From Pricia antarctica (GTDB taxonomy: Bacteria; Bacteroidota; Bacteroidia; Flavobacteriales; Flavobacteriaceae), in contig NZ_FNAO01000002.1 of assembly GCF_900101815.1 (NCBI RefSeq), positions 496,001 to 560,000 on the forward strand: a stretch of 64,000 nt of DNA. Direction: 5' to 3'. The number at the start of each line of letters is the position of its first letter. Within the stretch, counting starts at the first letter, position 1. This document shows positions 53,807-61,677 of the stretch, piece by piece. Under the pieces are notes generated by a model, which saw only the letters and a program-made list of their open reading frames with translations, did not search any database and was not told where the DNA came from. A program made the translations under genes and the position numbers.

Positions 53807-54943
53807 ATGTCCGGTATTTATATTCACATTCCTTTTTGCAAACAAGCCTGTCATTATTGCGACTTCCATTTTTCGACCGTGATGGGGAAAAAGGAGGCGA
53901 TGGTTTCCGCATTGCAAAAAGAATTGGTTTTAAGAAGGGACGAGTTTAGCGATGAGGTTGTCGAAACCATCTATTTCGGAGGTGGCACTCCCAGTGTGCT
54001 TACTGTCGATGAAATACAATCTATAATAGAAACGGTCTACACCAATTTCGAAGTATCGGATAGTCCCGAGATTACCTTGGAAGCCAACCCCGATGACCTA
54101 TCCTTGGAAAAAATAGAAACCTTGGCCGCTTCACCGTTAAATCGACTTAGCGTAGGTGTCCAGTCCTTTTTTGAGGCTGATTTAAAACTGATGAACCGTG
54201 CCCATAATGCCGAGGAAGCGGAGGGTTGCATCCGACTGGCCAAAAAATACTTCGACAATATTTCCATAGATCTTATTTACGGCATCCCCGATATGTCAAA
54301 TGCGCGCTGGAAACAGAATATAGAAAAAGCTTTGTTCCTCGACATACCCCACATTTCCAGCTATGCCTTGACCGTGGAACCGAACACTGCCTTGGCCAAT
54401 TTTATTAAAAAAGGTATCATAAAAAACGTCGATGATGAGGTCGCCCAGGCCCATTTCCACATCCTCTCTGAAACTTTGGAAGCTGCCGGATTTAAAAGTT
54501 ACGAGATATCCAATTTCGGTCAACCGGGCTATTTTTCCCGAAACAATACGGCCTACTGGCAGCAGAAAAAATACATCGGTATCGGGCCATCCGCACATTC
54601 GTTTGATGGTTTGCGGCGAGGCTGGAACATCAATAATAATCCCAAATATCTGAAAGCCATCGAAAGCGGCGAACTTCCCATGGAAACGGAAATCCTCTCG
54701 ACCACGGACAAATACAATGAATACGTCATGACGGGGTTACGAACGATCTGGGGCGTTTCTTTGGATAGGATTTCATCCGAATATGGAACAAAGTATAGGG
54801 AGTATCTACTCAAACAGGCCAAAAAGCACAGGGAGGGACAACTGTTATATTTGGATGGAGACCTCCTTTTGACCACCAAAAAAGGACAATTTCTAGCGGA
54901 TGGAATTGCATCGGATCTTTTTATGCTAAATTTGGGTCAGTAA
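53807..54943 (+). CDS. hemW: radical SAM heme chaperone HemW
   Basis: 378 residues from ATG 53807 (a TTG is directly before it). The radical SAM cluster ligands are C11, C15 and C18 (CKQACHYC), with the next cysteine-independent HemN-like regions FGGGTPSVLTVDEI and RLSVGVQSFFEADLK. The lack of the extra N-terminal segment of HemN and the shorter length make it HemW, the heme chaperone, rather than an oxygen-independent coproporphyrinogen oxidase. The stop codon is the first part of the inverted repeat that follows. Confidence 0.93.
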   Translation: MSGIYIHIPFCKQACHYCDFHFSTVMGKKEAMVSALQKELVLRRDEFSDEVVETIYFGGGTPSVLTVDEIQSIIETVYTNFEVSDSPEITLEANPDDLSLEKIETLAASPLNRLSVGVQSFFEADLKLMNRAHNAEEAEGCIRLAKKYFDNISIDLIYGIPDMSNARWKQNIEKALFLDIPHISSYALTVEPNTALANFIKKGIIKNVDDEVAQAHFHILSETLEAAGFKSYEISNFGQPGYFSRNNTAYWQQKKYIGIGPSAHSFDGLRRGWNINNNPKYLKAIESGELPMETEILSTTDKYNEYVMTGLRTIWGVSLDRISSEYGTKYREYLLKQAKKHREGQLLYLDGDLLLTTKKGQFLADGIASDLFMLNLGQ

Positions 54944-54986
54944 TTGCGAGCCATGCTGGCCTACGGCCGCATGGCTCGCAATGACG
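54943..54986. repeat. REP-like hairpin (14-bp perfect arms) after hemW
   Basis: ATTGCGAGCCATGC at 54943-54956 and GCATGGCTCGCAAT at 54969-54982 are exact reverse complements, with a GGCC-TAC-GGCC loop. The word GGCTCGCAATGACGA recurs at 57484-57498. It could end hemW transcripts, but it has no T-run. Confidence 0.6.
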
Positions 54987-55005
54987 ATTTTAAACAACTT
55001 TTGCA

Positions 55006-55758
55006 ATGATAGCTAATGTAGAACACAACGACCAGACCTACCAAATCGACCTCCTTAGCCCTTTGGACATCTCCATTCCCCTACGCGGCGATGCACAAAA
55101 TGTGAATGCTTGGGGTTTGGCACCGCCTAAAATAACACCACACATCGATGGTGATTTTGTAGGAAAGGTATCCGTAGGTGCCCCCATCAATTTTAACGAT
55201 ATTGCATTCAATCCGCATGCGCACGGAACCCATACGGAATGTGTCGGACACATCACGGAGGAATTCCATTCCATCAACCAAAATCTAGATCACTTTTTCT
55301 CTTTGGCGGAACTGATTTCCGTAACACCGGAACTTCAAAACGACGATTGGGTCTTCTCAAAACATATTTTAGAGCTGGCATTACAAGACAAGAAACCGAC
55401 CGCATTGGTACTTCGCAGTATGCCCAATGACCGAACAAAACTATCACGGCAGTATTCCGGCACGAATCCGCCCTATCTTTTAGAGGATGCGGTGCAATTT
55501 TTGGTCGACATTGGGGTCGAACACCTACTTATCGACCTGCCGTCGGTGGATAAAGAAAACGATGGCGGTCAATTACTTGCCCACAAGGCCTTTTGGGATT
55601 TTGATGGCCAGCTTCGCAAACAAGCGACCATCACCGAACTGATCTATGTGCCAAATGGTGTCGTAGACGGCCGCTATTTTTTGAATTTGCAGGTCGCGCC
55701 CTTCGAAAACGATGCCAGCCCGAGCCGGCCGGTTTTGTATAAAATTTTGGAGAAATGA
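55006..55758 (+). CDS. cyclase family protein (kynurenine-formamidase-like)
   Basis: 250-residue cyclase-family metal hydrolase. The zinc motif HGTHTECVGHI (HxGTH) and the preceding DIAFNPHA are present, and the second half contains LLIDLPSVDKENDG and AHKAFWDFDGQL. Members hydrolyse formyl kynurenine or similar lactam/amide bonds. It overlaps the next gene by 4 nt (ATGA), so the two are coupled. The substrate is not readable. Confidence 0.88.
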   Translation: MIANVEHNDQTYQIDLLSPLDISIPLRGDAQNVNAWGLAPPKITPHIDGDFVGKVSVGAPINFNDIAFNPHAHGTHTECVGHITEEFHSINQNLDHFFSLAELISVTPELQNDDWVFSKHILELALQDKKPTALVLRSMPNDRTKLSRQYSGTNPPYLLEDAVQFLVDIGVEHLLIDLPSVDKENDGGQLLAHKAFWDFDGQLRKQATITELIYVPNGVVDGRYFLNLQVAPFENDASPSRPVLYKILEK

Positions 55759-56114
55759 ATCTCTTGCTAAAAATGGAGGAAATTCTGATGTTCGCTCTGG
55801 GCATCCACCTTTTCGGTCTTTTGAATTACCAATGGTGGTGGTTTTTAGTGCTTATATTGGCGCCGGATATCGGTATGATAGGTTACTTATTCGGAAACCG
55901 GGCCGGTGCCGCCCTATACAATATCTTTCATCACAAGGCGGTGGCCATTGCCCTATACCTTTTAGGAAGTTATCTTTCATTACCTTTATGCCAATTGGCC
56001 GGGATCATCTTATTTTCGCATTCCGCCATGGACCGTATTTTCGGTTACGGACTGAAATACGACAAAGGATTCAAGTTTACGCATTTGGGGGAAATAGGGA
56101 ATACAAATGGATAG
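55755..56114 (+). CDS. DUF4260 family membrane protein
   Basis: 119-residue small membrane protein. It has about four hydrophobic segments (YQWWWFLVLILAPDIGMIGY, then AVAIALYLLGSYLSLPLCQL) and a HSAMDRIFGYGLKYDKGF stretch typical of DUF4260. Start overlaps the upstream cyclase gene and its end overlaps the next start by 8 nt, which suggests an operon of three. Function unknown. Confidence 0.88.
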   Translation: MNLLLKMEEILMFALGIHLFGLLNYQWWWFLVLILAPDIGMIGYLFGNRAGAALYNIFHHKAVAIALYLLGSYLSLPLCQLAGIILFSHSAMDRIFGYGLKYDKGFKFTHLGEIGNTNG

Positions 56115-56730
56115 CATTTTCGATACATTTTTAGGGCTGGCGCTTGGTGCGATCGTGACCTACTGGGTCTATACTTTTTTTCGCATGAAGAAAAGGAAGG
56201 AAATCACGAACCATCAGTCCACTGTACTTTTAGAAAAAATCCGGAGCGTCTGTAAGCTCGTATCCGTGGAGGGGGAGTTTGCCGAAATCTACAAGTACGA
56301 GAACATCAGGGAATATTTTATGAGTTTGGTGGGCAGTAAGAAAAAGGCCTTGTTGATTATCAATGCCAAGGTGCAGATCGGGTATGACCTCAAGAAAGTG
56401 GAATTGACGGCCGATAACGAGAGCAAAAAAATTATTATGCGGAAGTTTCCAAAGCCAGAGATTTTGTCCATCGAACCTGATATCCAGTTTTATGACATTC
56501 GAAGCGGCATGTTCAATTTCTTTTCGTCGGATGACCTTACTTTGCTGAACAAGGAAGCTAAACAGCACATCCGCGAAAAAGTGCCCGGTAGCGGCCTGAT
56601 GGAAACTGCTGGAAGGGAAGCCTTACAGGCCGTTCTCCTAATAGAAAAAATCGTAGAAACCATCGGTTGGAAACTGGATTACTCAGCTTTGGAGGTCACG
56701 GAGAAACAGAAGGAGCAGCTGGAGAAATAA
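56107..56730 (+). CDS. DUF4230 family protein
   Basis: 207 residues with one N-terminal membrane helix (FLGLALGAIVTYWVYTFF) and a soluble DUF4230 domain outside it (VSVEGEFAEIYKYENIR, then SLVGSKKKALLIINAKVQIGYD). Members are membrane-anchored proteins of unknown role in Bacteroidota. It is the last gene of the cyclase-DUF4260-DUF4230 set, with an 8-nt overlap upstream. Confidence 0.88.
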   Translation: MDSIFDTFLGLALGAIVTYWVYTFFRMKKRKEITNHQSTVLLEKIRSVCKLVSVEGEFAEIYKYENIREYFMSLVGSKKKALLIINAKVQIGYDLKKVELTADNESKKIIMRKFPKPEILSIEPDIQFYDIRSGMFNFFSSDDLTLLNKEAKQHIREKVPGSGLMETAGREALQAVLLIEKIVETIGWKLDYSALEVTEKQKEQLEK

Positions 56731-56854
56731 TTAGGAGCGGGCATTTCCAAGAGCTGCTGGAAATTTGAAACTGGTATATTGACGCACATCAATGACCTGC
56801 CGTCACAATTCCTAAATGGCTGAGCCAGCTTTTACAACTACAAAACTAAAATTT

Positions 56855-57316
56855 ATGAGAACTATTGGCACTACATTATTATTTTTGGTCTTTGCTTTAA
56901 CGGCCTATGGCCAAACAGAAACCGATTCCCGTCGGAATTCATCCAGAGCGGAGCCGAAGGGCGGGAATCACAAAAATGAAAAATTATCTATGAAAGAATT
57001 CGATCCTCATTTTGCACATACCGTATTTTTCTGGTTAAAAAACCCCGACAGTCAAGAAGACCGGATGGCCTTCGAGACATCGCTTAAAAAGTTCTTGAGC
57101 AAATCTGCCTACGCGAAGACCACGTTCATCGGTAAACCCCCAAAGGCGAGCCGAAATGTTGTCGATGGATCGTTCACCTATTCGTTAATCCTAAGTTTTG
57201 AATCTGCCGAAGCACAACAGCACTATCAAGACGAACCGCCACACAAGGTCTTCATTGAAGAATCGGAGAAATTGTGGGAGAAGGTGATAGTGTACGATTC
57301 CCAGAGCGTGAATTGA
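56855..57316 (+). CDS. secreted Dabb-like (stress-responsive A/B barrel) protein
   Basis: The start is placed at ATG 56855 (MRTIGTTLLFLVFALTAYGQ), a clear Sec signal; the frame is open upstream to 56816. The mature domain resembles dimeric A/B barrel proteins (AHTVFFWLKNPDSQEDRMAF, then FTYSLILSFESAEAQQHYQD). These fold as ferredoxin-like dimers, and exported forms are uncommon. No active-site pattern can be named. The linker after the signal is rich in Arg, Lys and Asn. Confidence 0.78.
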   Translation: MRTIGTTLLFLVFALTAYGQTETDSRRNSSRAEPKGGNHKNEKLSMKEFDPHFAHTVFFWLKNPDSQEDRMAFETSLKKFLSKSAYAKTTFIGKPPKASRNVVDGSFTYSLILSFESAEAQQHYQDEPPHKVFIEESEKLWEKVIVYDSQSVN

Positions 57317-57447
57317 CCACGTTTTGCGAGGAGCGATAAATAAGTTGAAACTACTCTTGGAGTCTACGTGATGCTGAAAACTGTCGAGCGTGCGTACAGT
57401 TGATCATGACGTTGCAATCTGTTAAAGCCCACTAGAAAGTTCAACTG

Positions 57448-57498
57448 ATTGCCGCGCCAGCTCGCAGCTTACCGGTTAGGTTTGGCTCGCAATGACGA
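57448..57498. repeat. degenerate second copy of the REP-like hairpin
   Basis: ATTGCCGCGCCA at 57448-57459 against TGGCTCGCAAT at 57483-57493 forms an imperfect stem, and the right arm plus GACGA is identical to the one after hemW. It lies between the Dabb-like and MmcQ genes in a 194-bp gap that otherwise holds nothing clear. Confidence 0.45.
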
Positions 57499-57510
57499 AT
57501 CCAAGGAACA

Positions 57511-57873
57511 ATGAACATAGAAGAATTCAGAAACTACTGCATCACTAAAAAAGGCGTGACCGAAGAACTGCCCTTCGGCCCCGATACATTGGTTTTCAAG
57601 GTTATGAGCAAGATATTTGCCCTGTGCGCCTTAGAAAGACTTCCGTCGCAGGTAAACCTAAAATGTGATCCCGAGCGATCCGTCGAGCTCCGGGAAGAAC
57701 ATGACGGTTTTATCATTCCCGGGTATCACATGAGCAAAACCCATTGGAACACGCTTTATCTGGATAATCTTCCGCCTAAACTGATAATTGAACTGGTCGA
57801 TCTTTCGTATGATTTAGTAGTTGCCAAACTTACCCAAAAGGCAAAAACGGAATTGAATGCGCTTCGCCTATGA
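57511..57873 (+). CDS. MmcQ/YjbR family protein
   Basis: 120-residue MmcQ/YjbR-like protein. The typical stretches are RNYCITKKGVTEELPFGPDT, LVFKVMSKIFAL and EEHDGFIIPGYHMSKTHWNT. The fold is related to double-wing DNA-binding folds, and the physiological role is undetermined. The DinB pseudogene starts one nucleotide after its stop codon, so they were once coupled. Confidence 0.9.
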   Translation: MNIEEFRNYCITKKGVTEELPFGPDTLVFKVMSKIFALCALERLPSQVNLKCDPERSVELREEHDGFIIPGYHMSKTHWNTLYLDNLPPKLIIELVDLSYDLVVAKLTQKAKTELNALRL

Positions 57874-57874
57874 C

Positions 57875-58343
57875 ATGAAAAAAATCAGCTCGAACCGATT
57901 ATTGATCATTTAAACGAATGTTTCGAAGGAAAGCCATGGTACGGCATTTCGGTAATGGAAAAATTAGATGCAGTTCCTTGGGAAATTGTCAACGATACGA
58001 AAAAGGATATAAAGTCCATTGCTGTGTTGATACAGTATATGATTAATTGGCGGATTATCGTTCTAATAAAATGGATGGGAAATGTGGCGTACGATGTTAA
58101 AATCGATGGCCCGAATGATTGGAGCAGTGTTTATATCAATGGTAAAAAGGAGTGGGATGAATTAACGATGCGCCTACAGCAGACCCATAAAGACTTTCTC
58201 GAAATTTTATCCGACGCTACTGAGGAGTTATTGAAAAAAAAGTGCCTGGCAAGAAGTATACTTTTGTAAATATATTGCCCAGTATCGCATAGCATGATAT
58301 CGATCACCTAAGACAAATTGCGATGCTCAGTGCAATGCAATGA
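57875..58343 (+). pseudogene. DinB family pseudogene (two homopolymer frameshifts and a nonsense codon)
   Basis: ATG 57875 is followed by seven As; eight would put it in frame with NQLEPIIDHLNECFEGKPWY. A second run of eight As at about 58234-58241 needs one more to join LLKKK to VPGKKYTFVNILPSIA. In that last frame TAG at 58290-58292 replaces a codon (IA-stop-HDIDHLRQIAML) before the natural TGA at 58341-58343. The repaired protein would be about 156 residues, the normal DinB length. Three lesions together make this a decayed gene. A 104-residue internal fragment (ATG 57955) remains open. Confidence 0.8.
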
Positions 58344-58360
58344 AGCTGAAACGAAAGACC

Positions 58361-58538
58361 TATATTTGGCGTTCTTAGAGTATGTTTGAAAACCCTGCTT
58401 CCTGAAAACCAGTATTTCGAGAACCATGGCGTCAAATTAAATCAGTCCTGTCCCTCGATATGCGACCGATTTAATTCATAGCCAAGACCTCAAAATACTG
58501 ATTATCAGTTAGCATTGTTTTAAGCGTACGCTTAAAAC
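58361..58538 (+). repeat. 178-bp repeated promoter-leader element, copy B
   Basis: Gapless paralogue of 42364-42541. It opens with TATATTTG (exact TAnnTTTG) at 58361-58368. It can form a long stem: CAGTATTTCGAG (58410-58421) with CTCAAAATACTG (58489-58500), and AATTAAATC (58435-58443) with GATTTAATT (58468-58476). It ends with a perfect 22-bp palindrome (GTTTTAAGCGT and its complement, 58517-58538), 12 nt before the MutS-like ATG. Confidence 0.75.
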
Positions 58539-58550
58539 AAGAAACGCCGC

Positions 58551-60323
58551 ATGCAAGATCTGACTTCCTTTTATACCAATGAAATCAAGAAATACGGGGC
58601 GGAACTATCCCGGATAAAAAAGATACTTTTTGCCTCGAGCATGATCCGTCTGGCGGTTTTCTGTGTTGCGGGCCTCGGCATTTATTTGGTCTTCGGTAAT
58701 ACCAAATGGGTACTGGCAATCATACTGCTGGCCATCGTTCTTTTTCTTTTTCTAGTTTCTAGACATTCCGACCTGCAATATAAGCGGGATAGGCTAAAGG
58801 CGCTTATACAGATCAACGAAACCGAAATCAAGGTTCTGCGGCGCGATTTTCACGATTTGCCGGAAGGGGATGTATTTAAAGACCCGCTACATTATTTCAG
58901 TCAGGATATCGACCTCTTCGGAAGGGGTTCATTTTACCAATACGCCAACCGTACGGCTCTGCAACAGGGCAGTGATACCTTTGCGGGATTGCTTAAGGAA
59001 AATTCCATTGCCAACATTCCGGAAAAACAGGAAGCTATCAAAGAACTCGCCCAAATTCCGGAATGGCGACACGATTTTGCTGCTAATGCATCCTTGGTCA
59101 AGGCAGAAAAGCCTTATCGCGCCATCATCGAATGGATGAAGAACTACAATCCGTTCGTTCCTAGCTCGATGAGGTATGTGCCGTTAATCTTCTCGGTGTT
59201 TTCGGGTGTACTGATCGCGACCTATTCTCTTGGAGGAATTTCTGGCTGGTTGCTGACTATCTGGTTTTTCTTAGGATTGGGAATTACTGGTCAATTCTTC
59301 AAAAAAATCAATGTGCTTTCTTCAGACGCCTCAAAAATATCGGACACTTTTCAACAATACCAAAAATTGATTGTTGCCTTGGAAAATATCAATTTCGAAT
59401 CCGATTTGCTCAAGAAAAAAAAGAATGCCATTCTCCGGGAAGTCGAAAAGACTTCTAAAATTTTAAAGCAATTTTTAAAACTGTTATATGCACTAGATCA
59501 AGGCAGGAATCTTTTAATGGGACCGTTGGTCAACGGATTTTTTTTATGGGATTTGCAACTGGCTTATAAAATTGAAAAATGGGTAAAACATCACGGAAAC
59601 TCGGTCGAGGAATGGTTCGACACAATAGCCTTTTTCGATGCATATAACAGTCTTGGCAACTTCGCTTTTAATCATCCAAAGTATTCCTATCCTGTTTTAT
59701 CCAAGGGGGAAATTGTGCTGAAGTCCGAGGGGGCCGGCCATCCCCTTTTACATCCTGAAAAAAGCGTCCTGAACGATTTCCAAATCGGAAAGGAGCAGTT
59801 TTTTATCATTACGGGCGCCAACATGGCGGGAAAAAGCACCTTTTTGCGCACCGTATCTTTACAGATCATGATGGCCAATGTGGGGCTTCCGGTCTATGCC
59901 TCATCAGTCGAATATTCTCCCATAAAACTGATAACCAGTATGCGTACGACCGATTCACTGACCGATGACGAGTCCTACTTCTTTTCCGAACTGAAACGCT
60001 TGAAGTTCATTGTCGATGAAATACAAATGGATCGGTATTTTATTGTGTTGGACGAAATACTGAAAGGCACGAACAGCACCGACAAAGCAAAGGGAAGTCG
60101 AAAATTCGTCGAGCGTTTGGTCAGATCGAAATCCACGGGAATCATCGCCACACATGACCTTAGCCTGTGCGAGGTCGCCAAAGAACTCCCCCAAATAGAA
60201 AATCATTATTTTGACGCCGAGATTATCGACAACGAGCTGCATTTTGATTACAAGTTCAAAGAGGGCATTTGCCAGAATATGAATGCGTCGTTTTTGCTTA
60301 GAAAAATGGAAATTGTTGATTAG
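58551..60323 (+). CDS. membrane-anchored MutS-family ATPase
   Basis: 590 residues. Two N-terminal helices (MIRLAVFCVAGLGIYLVF and WVLAIILLAIVLFLFLV) and two more near 205-250 (VPLIFSVFSGVLIATYSLGG) precede the MutS-like lever and ATPase. Walker A is GANMAGKST (422-430), Walker B is FIVLDEILKGTNSTDK and the signature region is STGIIATHDLSLCEVA. No mismatch-recognition domain I is present. This membrane subtype is known in Bacteroidota and has no established function. Expression probably starts in the 178-bp leader directly before it. Confidence 0.9.
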   Translation: MQDLTSFYTNEIKKYGAELSRIKKILFASSMIRLAVFCVAGLGIYLVFGNTKWVLAIILLAIVLFLFLVSRHSDLQYKRDRLKALIQINETEIKVLRRDFHDLPEGDVFKDPLHYFSQDIDLFGRGSFYQYANRTALQQGSDTFAGLLKENSIANIPEKQEAIKELAQIPEWRHDFAANASLVKAEKPYRAIIEWMKNYNPFVPSSMRYVPLIFSVFSGVLIATYSLGGISGWLLTIWFFLGLGITGQFFKKINVLSSDASKISDTFQQYQKLIVALENINFESDLLKKKKNAILREVEKTSKILKQFLKLLYALDQGRNLLMGPLVNGFFLWDLQLAYKIEKWVKHHGNSVEEWFDTIAFFDAYNSLGNFAFNHPKYSYPVLSKGEIVLKSEGAGHPLLHPEKSVLNDFQIGKEQFFIITGANMAGKSTFLRTVSLQIMMANVGLPVYASSVEYSPIKLITSMRTTDSLTDDESYFFSELKRLKFIVDEIQMDRYFIVLDEILKGTNSTDKAKGSRKFVERLVRSKSTGIIATHDLSLCEVAKELPQIENHYFDAEIIDNELHFDYKFKEGICQNMNASFLLRKMEIVD

Positions 60324-60372
60324 TGGAAAATGGAAAATGGAAAATGGAAAGTGGAAAGTGGAAAGTGGAAAA
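60324..60372. repeat. seven tandem copies of a 7-bp repeat
   Basis: TGGAAAA three times, TGGAAAG three times and TGGAAAA once follow the MutS-like stop codon directly. It lies in the 270-bp gap before the DUF457 gene, which also holds AACTAC-AAA-GTAGTT at 60500-60514 but no ORF. Confidence 0.85.
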
Positions 60373-60593
60373 GAAAAAGAGGCTCAAGCTTCGGTTCTGC
60401 CTATCCGGTAGGATGGTCTGCCTTATGGAAGTTTCAAGTTTCAATGCAAGTCCGCGCTGTGATTTAAGATACAAGTAATGTCATAAAAACTTTGAACCCA
60501 ACTACAAAGTAGTTTTGAAAACCTGCCCTGAACCGGGCCGAAAGATTGAATTTTTTGATCTTGACATTGAAACTCGCCCTTTACCTTTTATAA

Positions 60594-61595
60594 ATGGATT
60601 CATTAACTCAAATCGTATTAGGTGCCTCCGTCGGGGAGGCCGTTCTTGGTAAAAAGGTAGGAAACAAAGCCATGCTTTACGGGGCAATTGCAGGTACGAT
60701 TCCCGATCTCGACGTGCTGACAAGATACTTCGTCGATACCGTAACGGCTACCGAATGGCATCGGGGTTTCAGCCATTCTATCTTTTTTGCGGTGCTGTTC
60801 TCCCCGATTTTCGGATGGTTGATCTACAGGATTGAACGCAAAAGCCGGGCTACCTTTATGGATTGGAGTTGGCTGATGTTCTGGGGATTGTTTACGCATC
60901 CTATTTTGGATTCTTGTACCACATGGGGCACACAGCTGTTCTGGCCGTTCGAACTGCGTTTAGCCTTTAAGAACATTTTTGTGATCGACCCCTTGTACAC
61001 CCTCCCCTTTCTGGTGTTCCTTATTTTGGCGATGCGGCAACAACGACTATCCCCAAAACGCAAAAAATATAACCAAATGGGTCTTATTATAAGCTGTAGT
61101 TATTTATTGGTTACCCTACTTCTAAAAGGGGTTGCCCATAGGAAATTTGTGGATAGTTTAGACGCCAAAGGTATTGACTACAAGGCCATCGATACGCGTC
61201 CGACACCTCTTAATACGATGTTATGGACGGCCAATATCGATGTCGGGGATGCCTATCTCATTGGTAATTATTCATTTTTTGATTCCAAGGCAATTAATTT
61301 CAACGAATATCCAAAAAACCGGCAACTTCTAGGGGCTCTTAAGCAAGAGGCTAAACTAAAAAGACTTGCCAAAATAGCGGAAGATTGGTATACGATTACC
61401 CAGAAAGAGGGCACTCTTTTTTTTAACGACCTCCGTTTCGGATTGATCAGCCTTGATCCTAAGGAAACCCGTTTCACTTTCAGCTATAAATTGATCGAAA
61501 CCGAAGACGGACTACAAGTTCAGGAGACCGAAAAATTCAATCGAGATGCCAAAAAACTGTTATCGGCCCTTTGGGAACGGATGTGGGGGAATTAA
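60594..61595 (+). CDS. metal-dependent hydrolase of the YdjM/DUF457 membrane family
   Basis: 333 residues. The N-terminal half has several membrane helices and the conserved metal residues PDLDVLTRYF, HRGFSHSIFFAV and THPILDSCTTWG. The C-terminal half is a soluble domain (TPLNTMLWTANIDVGDAYLI) found in the longer Bacteroidota members. Despite its name in some annotations (LexA-binding), no SOS link is visible here. The substrate is unknown, and a lipid or other membrane substrate is possible. Confidence 0.9.
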   Translation: MDSLTQIVLGASVGEAVLGKKVGNKAMLYGAIAGTIPDLDVLTRYFVDTVTATEWHRGFSHSIFFAVLFSPIFGWLIYRIERKSRATFMDWSWLMFWGLFTHPILDSCTTWGTQLFWPFELRLAFKNIFVIDPLYTLPFLVFLILAMRQQRLSPKRKKYNQMGLIISCSYLLVTLLLKGVAHRKFVDSLDAKGIDYKAIDTRPTPLNTMLWTANIDVGDAYLIGNYSFFDSKAINFNEYPKNRQLLGALKQEAKLKRLAKIAEDWYTITQKEGTLFFNDLRFGLISLDPKETRFTFSYKLIETEDGLQVQETEKFNRDAKKLLSALWERMWGN

Positions 61596-61677
61596 ATGGA
61601 GTTTGAAAAACAGCATCTATTTCTCTGTGAATCTCCTCACCTTTCCTGCGGAATAGCCTAAGGACATGGTAGATACC

